NCBI GenBank assembly: GCA_037367405.1 | Contig: JAZKJV010010134.1 | Span: forward strand, 62,001 to 126,000 | Length of the DNA: 64,000 bases | Direction of reading: 5' to 3' | From: Ottelia alismoides | Taxonomy: Eukaryota > Streptophyta > Magnoliopsida > Alismatales > Hydrocharitaceae | Shown here: positions 50,925 through 56,627 of the stretch, one piece after another | Position numbering within the stretch: position 1 is the stretch's first letter | Layout: each line of letters begins with the position of its first letter | Translations under genes and position numbers: made by a program | Notes under the pieces: model-generated | What the model was told of the DNA's origin: nothing | The model's database searches: none | What the model saw: only the letters and a program-made list of their open reading frames with translations

Positions 50925-51077
50925 AAAAACACTTGACGAAGTTGTGACCAGAGATATTCCCTCGACGGACGCAATGCGACCGCCAAGGTTCCGGCCCGTT
51001 GTTGAATCAACGAGTGGACCGGGCGGGAATCGAACCTGCTAATCCATGTACTCCAAATCGGCAGTCAAGTGTTGTTT
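50925..51077 (-). ncRNA. Y-RNA-like gene with tRNA-like module (Y2 counterpart)
   Basis: Terminal stem AACACTTGAC/GTCAAGTGTT, motifs GACTGCCGA and ACTTCGTC as in left Y2. The inner T-arm half is mutated relative to the left, with GCTTAGCC-type sequence reduced. Confidence 0.75.
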
Positions 51078-51078
51078 C

Positions 51079-51235
51079 AAAACGATCGACGAAGTTATGT
51101 GTCAGAGAATTTTACGGCGCTCTATCCAGGCTGAGCTACGGCGCAGCGATTTAAATCAAAGTCGCGCCGGTGGGATTCGAACCCACGACATCCGGCTCCT
51201 GAAGCATGTACTCCAACTCGGCAGTCGATCGTTGT
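51079..51235 (-). ncRNA. Y-RNA-like gene with tRNA-like module (Y1 counterpart)
   Basis: Terminal stem ACGATCGAC/GTCGATCGT, T arm GTGGG/CCCAC with TTCGAAT, acceptor-like CGGCGCG with TGCGCCG, D arm GCTC/GAGC. Nearly identical to left Y1; the T-stem change to CCCAC keeps pairing. Confidence 0.8.
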
Positions 51236-51256
51236 CTCCATATGTTTCTATCGCAG

Positions 51257-51346
51257 CGGAAGGAGAGGGAGTCGAACCCTCAAGGCCTGTCTTGCAAGCT
51301 CGGCCGGCTTCCAACCGGGTCCCGTCGCCATTCGGTTTGCCCTTCC
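51257..51346 (-). tRNA. tRNA-Ser(GGA), right copy
   Basis: Class II; acceptor GGAAGGG/TCCTTCC, anticodon loop TTGGAAG with a better-paired stem than the left copy. Confidence 0.8.
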
Positions 51347-51360
51347 ATAATCTGTTTCAG

Positions 51361-51432
51361 TAGCTCGACCAGGAATCGAACCTGGAACTTCTCGTTAGAA
51401 GCGAGAGGTGATATCCGCTTCACCATCGAGCC
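51361..51432 (-). tRNA. tRNA-Arg(TCT), right copy
   Basis: Acceptor GGCTCGA/TCGAGCT, anticodon stem TCTCG/CGAGA with loop CTTCTAA. Confidence 0.9.
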
Positions 51433-51466
51433 GTATAGTCTTCGACAACTGGTTGAGCCAACGGAG

Positions 51467-51552
51467 CGGAAGGCATGGGAGTTGAACCCTCACAACTTTT
51501 ACGTTGCACTGTTTAGCAAACAGGCCCGGCAAACCATATCCGGCTACCTTCC
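51467..51552 (-). tRNA. tRNA-Ser(GCT), right copy
   Basis: Class II; acceptor GGAAGGT/TGCCTTCC-type, anticodon loop TTGCTAA. Differs from the left copy in anticodon stem and variable arm while pairing is kept. Confidence 0.8.
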
Positions 51553-51564
51553 ATACGTTTCAAG

Positions 51565-51654
51565 TGGAGTCACCGAGATTCGAACGAGCCGCTCCCGCAG
51601 GGTGAACACTGTTCGCCATGCCATGGCGATGTCTTCCCGCTGGACCATGACCCC
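51565..51654 (-). pseudogene. tRNA-Ala(GGC), disrupted
   Basis: Acceptor GGGGTCA/TGACTCC and anticodon loop ATGGCAT are intact, but about 19 extra bases (AACAGTGTTCACCCTGCGGG region) replace the variable loop and the 5' T stem, so the T stem no longer pairs. Confidence 0.75.
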
Positions 51655-51665
51655 ATCTAGCGTAG

Positions 51666-51736
51666 AGGTTCGTTCGAGAATCGAACTCGATCTTCGTTCT
51701 TACCAAGAACGCGTGCTCCCGGAACACTTACAAACC
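51666..51736 (-). tRNA. tRNA-Thr(GGT), right copy
   Basis: Acceptor GGTTTGT/ACGAACC, anticodon loop TTGGTAA, discriminator T. Confidence 0.85.
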
Positions 51737-51747
51737 ATTTACATCAG

Positions 51748-51820
51748 TGATCGCGGAAGGAATCGAACCTTCGATTTCCTGCGTGTCATGCAGGTGTCTT
51801 AGCCGCTGGACCACGCGATC
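51748..51820 (-). tRNA. tRNA-Val(GAC), right copy
   Basis: Acceptor GATCGCG/CGCGATC, anticodon loop ATGACAC, discriminator A. Confidence 0.9.
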
Positions 51821-51831
51821 ATCAATCAAGG

Positions 51832-51907
51832 TGGTTGAGACAGGAGTCGAACCTGCAAAATCACTTGGCTCTCGACCAAGTCGCTTTTCCGGTTTGCGTA
51901 CTCAACC
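51832..51907 (-). tRNA. tRNA-Leu(GAG), short variable loop, right copy
   Basis: Acceptor GGTTGAG/CTCAACC, anticodon stem CTTGG/CCAAG with loop TCGAGAG; class I variable loop kept. Confidence 0.8.
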
Positions 51908-51914
51908 ATATAAA

Positions 51915-51983
51915 TGGCGGGTCCAGGAGTCGCACCTGGCAGTCCGAGCTTATGAGACTCAGATGAGCACTAGCCCACCCGCA
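51915..51983 (-). tRNA. tRNA with CAT anticodon (second type), right copy
   Basis: T1-C72 mismatch kept, anticodon stem TGAGT/GCTCG with loop CTCATAA, T stem CCAGG/CCTGG. Confidence 0.7.
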
Positions 51984-51985
51984 AG

Positions 51986-52053
51986 TTGCAAGCCCCGGAA
52001 TCGAACCGGGTTACCGACCTTATGAAAGTCAGCTCAGTACCAACTAGCCTGCA
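51986..52053 (-). tRNA. tRNA with CAT anticodon (first type), right copy
   Basis: Acceptor TGCAGGC/GCTTGCA, anticodon loop TTCATAA; identical in form to the left copy. Confidence 0.75.
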
Positions 52054-52057
52054 GTAT

Positions 52058-52482
52058 ATTAGGCTGTAGGCTTTAGCGATTTAGACTGTAGGTTTAGAGG
52101 GAATCATGAGAGATCACACGAAATTGCGTGCTTTCGAGCTTGCCGATGAAGTTGCGTTGATTACTTACAAATCCACCGCTGAATTCCCAAAGAACGAGCA
52201 GTTTGGCCTTACTTCTCAAATGCGTCGTGCTGCGGTTTCGGTTCCATCAAACATCGTCGAGGGTTGCTCGCGAGAATCGTCAGCTGATTACACGCGATTC
52301 CTTGAGATTGCCTTTGGCTCAGTTCGTGAACTCGAATATCAAATCACACTTGCGCAACGCCTTGGCTACATGTCTCAAACAAATGATCTACACCCCAAAG
52401 TCATCGAATGCTCAAAAGTCCTTGGTGCACTAATCCGTTCGCTGCGCAAACCTACAGCCTAAATGCCTACAACCTAAACACC
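52058..52482. mobile_element. S23 element replacing tRNA-Leu(CAG)
   Basis: Left end TTAGGCTGTAGGC...TTTAGACTGTAGG and right end CCTACAGCCTAAAT...CCTACAACCTAAAC are inverted versions of the same units. One S23 gene lies between. In the left array this place holds tRNA-Leu(CAG). Confidence 0.75.
52106..52462 (+). CDS. Four-helix-bundle protein of the S23/IVP family
   Basis: 118 residues, starting MRDHTKLRAFELADEV with the signature GLTSQMRRAAVSVPSNIVEG and RFLEIAFGSVRELEYQI. It runs opposite to the tRNAs. The stop codon lies in the terminal repeat unit (CCTACAGCCTAA). Confidence 0.9.
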   Translation: MRDHTKLRAFELADEVALITYKSTAEFPKNEQFGLTSQMRRAAVSVPSNIVEGCSRESSADYTRFLEIAFGSVRELEYQITLAQRLGYMSQTNDLHPKVIECSKVLGALIRSLRKPTA

Positions 52483-52489
52483 TAGCCAG

Positions 52490-52563
52490 TGACTCGGACC
52501 GGAATCGAACCGGCGAGCGCCAGCTTGAGGGGCTGACTGCAAATACCAACATCGCACCGAGCC
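52490..52563 (-). tRNA. tRNA-Glu(CTC), right copy
   Basis: Acceptor GGCTCGG/CCGAGTC, anticodon loop CCCTCAA; identical in form to the left copy. Confidence 0.85.
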
Positions 52564-52576
52564 ATATTCACATCAG

Positions 52577-52660
52577 TGGGCCGAGAAGGAATCGAACCTA
52601 CATTGCTCATCGAGAGCGACTGTTTTACAGACAGCTTGGACTCCCAAGTCCAATCGACCC
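52577..52660 (-). tRNA. tRNA-Tyr(GTA), right copy
   Basis: Class II; acceptor GGGTCGA/TCGGCCC, anticodon loop CTGTAAA. Confidence 0.9.
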
Positions 52661-52673
52661 AAGTTATCGTCAG

Positions 52674-52747
52674 TGACGCAGGCGGGATTCGAACCCGCAA
52701 TCGCGAAGGTTTAAGCTTCGCCGCTGTACCAGTTCGCGTACCACGTC
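52674..52747 (-). tRNA. tRNA-Leu(TAA), short variable loop, right copy
   Basis: Acceptor GACGTGG/CTGCGTC, anticodon stem CGAAG/CTTCG with loop CTTAAAC. Confidence 0.8.
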
Positions 52748-52815
52748 GTTTGTCGCCTTTCGCTCCGCGAAAGCAGCGTAGTCTGCGTATCTTTCGCGGA
52801 ACGAAAGACGACATT
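52748..52815. repeat. Compact hairpin element with different termini
   Basis: TTTGTCGCCTTTCGC...GCGAAAG pairs with CTTTCGCGGAACGAAAGACGACA over an 18-base centre. Same size and setting as the AGGCTGTAGG elements but unrelated unit sequence. Confidence 0.65.
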
Positions 52816-52818
52816 TAT

Positions 52819-52892
52819 TGGTGAGGGTGGGAGTCGAACCCACAAACACTGAGGTTTGAGCTCAGCCGCTATACCAATTAGCGCACCGCACC
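52819..52892 (-). tRNA. tRNA-Leu(CAA), short variable loop, right copy
   Basis: Anticodon stem CTGAG/CTCAG with loop CTCAAAC; the same acceptor mismatch as the left copy. Confidence 0.75.
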
Positions 52893-52903
52893 ATGCTTAA
52901 AAG

Positions 52904-52976
52904 TAGCTCACCAAGGAATCGAACCTTGTCTAACAGTTTCGAAGACTGTCGTGCGAATCCATCACACTCGCAAGCC
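52904..52976 (-). tRNA. tRNA-Arg(TCG), right copy
   Basis: Anticodon stem ACAGT/ACTGT with loop CTTCGAA, T stem CAAGG/CCTTG. Confidence 0.85.
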
Positions 52977-52978
52977 AA

Positions 52979-53138
52979 AAGGGAAGGCTTAAGGCGAAAG
53001 GCTTAAGACTAAAGGGAGAGTGTCCATGCTAGGAGTCGAACCTAGTCCACAACCTTCGCAAAGTTGCATGCTATCCCTTACACTTCACGGACCTGTATTT
53101 CACTTAAGCCTTTAGCCTTAAGTCTTTAGCCTTCTATC
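52979..53138. mobile_element. Hairpin-element termini flanking tRNA-Arg(GCG)
   Basis: AGGCTTAAGGCGAAAGGCTTAAGACT-type units at 52983-53012 and the inverted CTTAAGCCTTTAGCCTTAAGTC at 53102-53132 enclose one tRNA, in the position that S23 genes take in the larger elements. Confidence 0.6.
53021..53092 (-). tRNA. tRNA-Arg(GCG), diverged right copy
   Basis: Acceptor GTCCGTG/CATGGAC, anticodon loop TTGCGAA. Anticodon and T stems differ from the left copy but still pair. Confidence 0.8.
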
Positions 53139-53140
53139 AG

Positions 53141-53213
53141 TGGTGCAGGTGGGATTCGAACCCACAAACACTTGTTCCTAAGACAAGTCGCTCAGCCGTT
53201 GGCGTACCACACC
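53141..53213 (-). tRNA. tRNA-Leu(TAG), short variable loop, right copy
   Basis: Acceptor GGTGTGG/CTGCACC, anticodon stem CTTGT/ACAAG with loop CTTAGGA. Confidence 0.8.
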
Positions 53214-53219
53214 GAAGTC

Positions 53220-53366
53220 AGGCTGTAGGTGTTTAGACTGTAGGCTGTAGGAAGAGATGCCATTGAGAATCGAACTCAAAGTAACGTGCTTTGCAGGCAC
53301 ATCCCGCGCCACGCGGGCTGGCATCATACGTTTTCACCTATAGCCTAAACAGCTACAGCCTATTTC
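53220..53366. mobile_element. Hairpin-element termini flanking tRNA-Cys
   Basis: AGGCTGTAGGTGTTTAGAC... at 53220-53252 and the inverted CACCTATAGCCTAAACAGC... at 53336-53362 enclose a tRNA-Cys that is unlike the left-copy tRNA-Cys. Confidence 0.65.
53255..53325 (-). tRNA. tRNA-Cys(GCA), strongly diverged right copy
   Basis: Acceptor GATGCCA/TGGCATC replaces GGCGCTA/TAGCGTC of the left copy; anticodon stem TGTGC/GCACG with loop CTGCAAA; discriminator T. All stems pair, so it looks functional. Confidence 0.85.
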
Positions 53367-53368
53367 AG

Positions 53369-53441
53369 TAGTCCTGGACGGACTCGAACCGTCGATCAAC
53401 TAGGTGTAAACCAGGTGCCTTCGCCGCTGGGCCACAGGACT
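53369..53441 (-). tRNA. tRNA-Val(TAC), right copy
   Basis: Acceptor AGTCCTG/CAGGACT, anticodon loop TTTACAC, discriminator A. Confidence 0.85.
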
Positions 53442-53458
53442 ATGAGTTTCAAACAAAG

Positions 53459-53541
53459 CGGAAGACCAGGGACTCGAACCCCGAAGCGTGTTAACGCCAG
53501 CTGTTTTCAAGACAGCGCCCTAATCCAGCCGGATGTCTTCC
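53459..53541 (-). tRNA. tRNA-Ser(TGA), right copy
   Basis: Class II; acceptor GGAAGAC/GTCTTCC fully paired, unlike the left copy; anticodon loop CTTGAAA. Confidence 0.9.
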
Positions 53542-53552
53542 ATACGAATCAG

Positions 53553-53625
53553 CGCCCTTGACGAGGATCGAACTCGCCACGACTTGATCGACAGTCAAGC
53601 TCCACCACCAGATGGATTCAAGGGC
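53553..53625 (-). tRNA. tRNA-Asp(GTC), right copy
   Basis: Acceptor GCCCTTG/CAAGGGC, anticodon loop CTGTCGA, discriminator G. Confidence 0.9.
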
Positions 53626-53630
53626 TTGAG

Positions 53631-53708
53631 CAGGCTTGAGCAATGAGGCTAGAGGCTGGAGCTTTTGTCTTTACCTACAGCCTCTCGCCTACAGCCTAAA
53701 GCCTGTTC
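53631..53708. repeat. Compact hairpin element between tRNA-Asp and tRNA-His
   Basis: AGGCTTGAGCAATGAGGCTAGAGG... and ...CCTACAGCCTCTCGCCTACAGCC are inverted unit arrays around a short centre. Confidence 0.7.
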
Positions 53709-53713
53709 CAAAG

Positions 53714-53787
53714 GGTGACCGAACGGAATTGAACCGATATAGACTTGGTTCACAGCCAAGTTCCTGAACCAATACAGGACGACCACC
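53714..53787 (-). tRNA. tRNA-His(GTG), right copy with G-1
   Basis: Acceptor GTGGTCG/CGGTCAC preceded by an encoded G-1, discriminator C, anticodon loop CTGTGAA. Confidence 0.9.
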
Positions 53788-53801
53788 GTATGAAACTTCA
53801 G

Positions 53802-53876
53802 CACCGGAGGCAGGAATCGAACCTGCGAGCTTCTGGTTCAGAGCCAGACGCAACGACCAACAGTTGCTACTCCGGA
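53802..53876 (-). tRNA. tRNA-Gln(CTG), right copy
   Basis: Acceptor TCCGGAG/CTCCGGT with the same weak first pair, anticodon loop CTCTGAA. Confidence 0.85.
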
Positions 53877-53884
53877 GTATTTCA

Positions 53885-53964
53885 ACAGGCGGTAGGCTGG
53901 AGGCTGGAGACTTGAGGTTTTGATTCTTACCTAAAGCCTAACGCCTACAGCCTACAGCCTGTTT
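53885..53964. repeat. Compact hairpin element replacing tRNA-Gln(TTG)
   Basis: AGGCGGTAGGCTGGAGGC... and ...CCTAAAGCCTAACGCCTACAGCC form the inverted repeat. tRNA-Gln(TTG) occupies this place on the left. Confidence 0.75.
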
Positions 53965-53967
53965 GAG

Positions 53968-54039
53968 AGTGCCATGTCGGAGTCGAACCGACCTGACCGG
54001 ATTGGAAGTCCAGTACCTTTGCCGCTCGGCCAATGGCAC
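53968..54039 (-). tRNA. tRNA-Gly(TCC), right copy
   Basis: Acceptor GTGCCAT/ATGGCAC, anticodon loop CTTCCAA, discriminator T. Confidence 0.9.
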
Positions 54040-54055
54040 ATTCATCTAAAACAAG

Positions 54056-54214
54056 CGGAAGGAGCGAGAGTTGAACTCGCAAGGCTTTTTTAAATTGGCA
54101 AGCTTTAGTTGGACACTGAAGCGTGTTAACGCACCAATGTCCAACTAGAGTTTCACATGTAAGAAGCTCGCTCCGCTTCGAACGGAGTGCCGTCGCCAAT
54201 CGGCTTGCCCTTCC
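54056..54214 (-). pseudogene. tRNA-Ser(CGA) with a hairpin insertion in the variable arm
   Basis: Acceptor, D, anticodon (loop TTCGAAG) and T arms match the left copy, but about 74 extra bases lie in the variable arm. They form a long palindrome (AGTTGGACA.../...TGTCCAACT). Being in the variable arm, the RNA might still fold; whether it works is unknown. Confidence 0.7.
54100..54150. repeat. Palindromic insertion within tRNA-Ser(CGA)
   Basis: CTTTAGTTGGACACTGAAGC and GTGTTAACGCACC...TGTCCAACTAGAG fold back on each other. Unrelated in sequence to the AGGCTGTAGG units. Confidence 0.65.
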
Positions 54215-54225
54215 ACATAAGAAAG

Positions 54226-54300
54226 CTCCGGCAGCAGGAATCGAACCTGCGTCTGGGCGATTAACAGTCGCCTTCCCGTACCAACACAGGACCCACCGGA
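54226..54300 (-). tRNA. tRNA-Asn(GTT), right copy
   Basis: Acceptor TCCGGTG/TGCCGGA, anticodon loop CTGTTAA, discriminator G. Confidence 0.9.
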
Positions 54301-54304
54301 ATAT

Positions 54305-54730
54305 TAGACTTAAGGCTTTAGGCTTAAGACTTAAGGAAATCAAAATGCGAGATCACACGAAACTTCGGGCCTTTGAGTTGGCAGACCAATTTGCCTTGCT
54401 CGTTTACAAACATACGGCAACATTTCCTCGTGAAGAACAGTTCGGATTGACTTCGCAAGTTCGTCGCGCGGCTGTTTCCGTACCTTCCAATATCGTTGAG
54501 GGTTGCGCTCGGCCGACACAATCTGACTACCTCAAGTTTCTCGACATTGCCTATGGCTCAGCATCAGAGGCGAAGTACCAGCTTTCGCTTTCCTTTCGCC
54601 TCGGCTTTCTCAACGCAGAGTCGAACGAACTGTTGGCAAGTTGCGCCGATGAATTAACCCGCGTACTATCGGGGCTTATTCGCTCTCTTCGTTCTTCCTG
54701 AAGTCTTTAGCCTTAAGCCTTTAGCCTATT
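54305..54730. mobile_element. S23 element replacing tRNA-Pro(CGG)
   Basis: AGACTTAAGGCTTTAGGCTTAAGACTTAAGG-type units (54306-54336) and the inverted AAGTCTTTAGCCTTAAGCC (54701-54725) flank an S23 gene. The left array has tRNA-Pro(CGG) here. Confidence 0.75.
54345..54701 (+). CDS. Four-helix-bundle protein of the S23/IVP family
   Basis: 118 residues from the ATG at 54345 (the frame is open further upstream through tRNA sequence, which is not coding). Starts MRDHTKLRAFELADQF, signature GLTSQVRRAAVSVPSNIVEG, then KFLDIAYGSASEAKYQL. Confidence 0.9.
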   Translation: MRDHTKLRAFELADQFALLVYKHTATFPREEQFGLTSQVRRAAVSVPSNIVEGCARPTQSDYLKFLDIAYGSASEAKYQLSLSFRLGFLNAESNELLASCADELTRVLSGLIRSLRSS

Positions 54731-54734
54731 GCAG

Positions 54735-54805
54735 AGCGTCCAGCGAGAATCGAACTCGCATTTCCTCCTTGGCAAGGAGACGGGTTACCACTACACCATG
54801 GACGC
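54735..54805 (-). tRNA. tRNA-Gly(GCC), right copy
   Basis: Acceptor GCGTCCA/TGGACGC, anticodon loop TTGCCAA, discriminator T. Confidence 0.9.
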
Positions 54806-54840
54806 CTTTGTTGGCTCAACCAAATTGTCAAAGATCCGTG

Positions 54841-54912
54841 TGAGGCTTAAGGCTCAAGACTAAAGGCTTAAGGAATTCCCTTTAGCCTAAAGCCTTAAGT
54901 CTTTAGCCTGTC
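54841..54912. repeat. Compact hairpin element replacing tRNA-Thr(CGT)
   Basis: GAGGCTTAAGGCTCAAGAC... and ...CCTAAAGCCTTAAGTCTTTAGCC are inverted. The left array has tRNA-Thr(CGT) at this place. Confidence 0.75.
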
Positions 54913-54918
54913 TATCAG

Positions 54919-54991
54919 TGGGATCGGTGGGTATCGAACCCACATCGGCCGGTTTAAGAGACCGGTGCATTACCCTGTCTGCCACAATCCC
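54919..54991 (-). tRNA. tRNA-Lys(CTT), right copy
   Basis: Acceptor GGGATTG/CGATCCC, anticodon loop CTCTTAA, discriminator A. Confidence 0.9.
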
Positions 54992-54993
54992 AA

Positions 54994-55090
54994 GTTAGGC
55001 TTTAGGCTGTAGGCGTTAGGCTATAGGTTTTGAGGAATCGCTTCGCGATTTGCTTTTCCTCAAGCCTCCGGCCTCCCGTCTCCGGCCTGT
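54994..55090. repeat. Compact hairpin element between tRNA-Lys(CTT) and tRNA-Ile(TAT)
   Basis: AGGCTTTAGGCTGTAGGCG... and ...CCTCAAGCCTCCGGCCTCCC; the two ends carry partly different unit spellings. Confidence 0.65.
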
Positions 55091-55096
55091 CGAAAG

Positions 55097-55169
55097 TCGG
55101 CGTGGAAGGAATCGAACCTTCTACTCACGTCTTATAAGGACGCCGCTCTCACCACTGAGCTACACGCCG
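55097..55169 (-). tRNA. tRNA-Ile(TAT), right copy
   Basis: Same stems and loop CTTATAA as the left copy; the T stem (GAAGG/CCTTC) pairs better. Confidence 0.85.
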
Positions 55170-55176
55170 TGATGAG

Positions 55177-55248
55177 TGAGGCCGGTGGGATTCGAACCCA
55201 CGCTTTGCGGATTAAAAGTCCGCTGTGCTGCCGCTGCACCACAACCTC
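55177..55248 (-). tRNA. tRNA-Lys(TTT), right copy
   Basis: Acceptor GAGGTTG/CGGCCTC, anticodon loop CTTTTAA, discriminator A. Confidence 0.9.
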
Positions 55249-55253
55249 AAAGC

Positions 55254-55368
55254 AGGCTATAGGCTGTAGGCGTTTAGACTGTAGGTTGGTAATGCGACGC
55301 ATTGCGTTGATTCCTTGTTTTGTTTTTTCTTCCTATTGGCTACAGCCTAAACAGCTACAGCCTATTAC
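55254..55368. repeat. Compact hairpin element between tRNA-Lys(TTT) and tRNA-Ile(GAT)
   Basis: AGGCTATAGGCTGTAGGCG... and ...GGCTACAGCCTAAACAGC are inverted around a 50-base centre. Confidence 0.7.
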
Positions 55369-55371
55369 CAG

Positions 55372-55464
55372 TGGTAGCCCTGAGAATTGAACTCAGCGCG
55401 ATCCGCTTATCAGACGCCTGTGTTTTTCTGTAGCTAACGCTGGGGGCTCCAGCCCTCGACTACC
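55372..55464 (-). pseudogene. tRNA-Ile(GAT), disrupted
   Basis: Acceptor GGTAGTC/GGCTACC, D stem and T arm are intact, but about 22 extra bases (CCCAGCGTTAGCTACAG region) follow the D arm and replace the 5' anticodon stem, so the loop CTGATAA is no longer closed properly. Confidence 0.75.
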
Positions 55465-55475
55465 ATCACTTCAAG

Positions 55476-55548
55476 TCGGGCACCTCGGGGTCGAACCGAG
55501 ATCCTCCTGCTCCCAAAGCAGGCGTGCTCCCATCTGCACCTCTGCCCG
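55476..55548 (-). tRNA. tRNA-Pro(TGG), diverged right copy
   Basis: Acceptor CGGGCAG/GTGCCCG, anticodon stem CCTGC/GCAGG with loop TTTGGGA, T stem CTCGG/CCGAG. Better paired than the left copy and very different in sequence. Confidence 0.85.
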
Positions 55549-55562
55549 AATCGTTCTGTCAG

Positions 55563-55630
55563 TGGACCTGCAGGGAGTTGAACCCTGAAGCCTTGAGTGC
55601 AAGTCAAAGCGCCGACCCGTCGGCAAGCCC
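55563..55630 (-). tRNA. tRNA-Ala(TGC), short D arm, right copy
   Basis: Same 68-nt form as the left copy, anticodon loop CTTGCAC. Confidence 0.75.
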
Positions 55631-55633
55631 GTT

Positions 55634-55744
55634 TTAGGTTTTTAGTCTGTAGGTGTTTAGACTGTAGGAAACGCAATGATCGTCAATCGATCGGATCGAC
55701 GTCTTCCTCCTACAGCCTACGGCCTAAATCGCTACAGCCTGATT
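55634..55744. repeat. Compact hairpin element between tRNA-Ala and tRNA-Glu
   Basis: TAGGTTTTTAGTCTGTAGG... and ...CCTACAGCCTACGGCCTAAATC are inverted. Confidence 0.7.
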
Positions 55745-55748
55745 TCAG

Positions 55749-55821
55749 TGACTCGTGTGGGATTTGAACCCGACCTAACTGGCTTGAAAGACCAGCGACC
55801 TCACCAGAAGTCGAACGAGCC
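55749..55821 (-). tRNA. tRNA-Glu(TTC), right copy
   Basis: Acceptor GGCTCGT/ACGAGTC, anticodon loop CTTTCAA, discriminator A. Confidence 0.85.
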
Positions 55822-55893
55822 GTTGTTGGTTGTGTAGGTGCGCACCTCTAGCGCAGTTGTTCTCATGTGAGTTTTTGCCAGGTGCGCATCCAG

Positions 55894-55965
55894 TGGACTG
55901 GGAGGTGCTCGAACCCTCCTCTGCGGTTCTTCAGACCGCCGCTATACCGTCTCAGCTACCAGTCC
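55894..55965 (-). tRNA. tRNA-Phe(GAA), right copy
   Basis: Acceptor GGACTGG/CCAGTCC, anticodon stem GCGGT/ACCGC with loop CTGAAGA; first gene of the right array. Confidence 0.9.
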
Positions 55966-55969
55966 GTGA

Positions 55970-56066
55970 ACAGGCTGTAGGCTTTAGCGATTTAGACTGT
56001 AGGTAATAAATCAATTGCATTTGCTCTTCCTAAATCTCTAAACAGCTACGGCCTAAACTGCTAAAA
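55970..56066. repeat. Compact hairpin element at the head of the right array
   Basis: AGGCTGTAGGCTTTAGCG... and ...CTACGGCCTAAACTGC are inverted, between tRNA-Phe and the terminator. Confidence 0.7.
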
Positions 56067-56075
56067 ATAGGCACG

Positions 56076-56112
56076 AAAAAACCCGGTGTCACTTGGGGTA
56101 ACACCGGGTTCG
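56076..56112 (-). terminator. Terminator ahead of the right tRNA array
   Basis: Minus-strand hairpin AACCCGGTGT/ACACCGGGTT followed by T6, as at 4280. Confidence 0.85.
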
Positions 56113-56572
56113 CCAACGTTGCTTCGTTAGTACGGCCCATTGAGTCAGACTCAGTGTTACCTCCGATGCGGATGCCCAAAGTAATGGACGCTGCGGAGCG
56201 TATTCGCGTCTTGCGACACGATACAACCCTCATATCCATTAAATCGTTCGGTCAGTTTTGACCTTAGGTAACTGGGCCGTATTGAAGACATGATCTCGTA
56301 TCCAGTGATTGATTGCTTTTCAGATTCCTTGTTCCGCGACCACATTCGTCGCGTGCTGCAGATATAGACGCTCATCCCCTGCATTGGTTCGCGAAAATTT
56401 CTAGTTCACGAAAATATTCGCAGGTGCATGTCGTCAGTAGATTAAACGCATGTCAGCAGCAAAAGTATCCATGGGATGAAAATTTCTTTTGCAACTTCCT
56501 GTTCAACGCTTACTGAGGACTTACCTAAAAGAACGCAGTATCACGGAGCGATCACTGGATACGGTGGCATGC
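56113..56572 (-). other. Conserved leader of the right array
   Basis: Counterpart of 3849-4279. It carries the short 3' end of the Pro-rich gene (56545-56572) but nothing else of that gene. No coding sequence supported. Confidence 0.45.
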
Positions 56573-56627
56573 CACCCTCTCTGATTTGATTAAATCAGAC
56601 CATCGCTCGAATCCCTTCTTGAGCGAT

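Larger units (their letters stand above)
44182..56572 (-). repeat. Right arm of the large inverted duplication
   Basis: Counterpart of 3849-12655 on the opposite strand. The order of leader, tRNAs, Y-like RNAs, HNH, tRNA-Trp, slot, tRNA-Thr, Y-like RNAs and Ro60 is the same. It is longer because of hairpin elements, two S23 genes and a different cargo, and it lacks four tRNAs. Confidence 0.85.

Noticed and set aside
3849..56572. A CRISPR array in the repeated regions
   Set aside because: Repeats are either tRNA genes or inverted hairpin units; there are no regularly spaced direct repeats with unique spacers.
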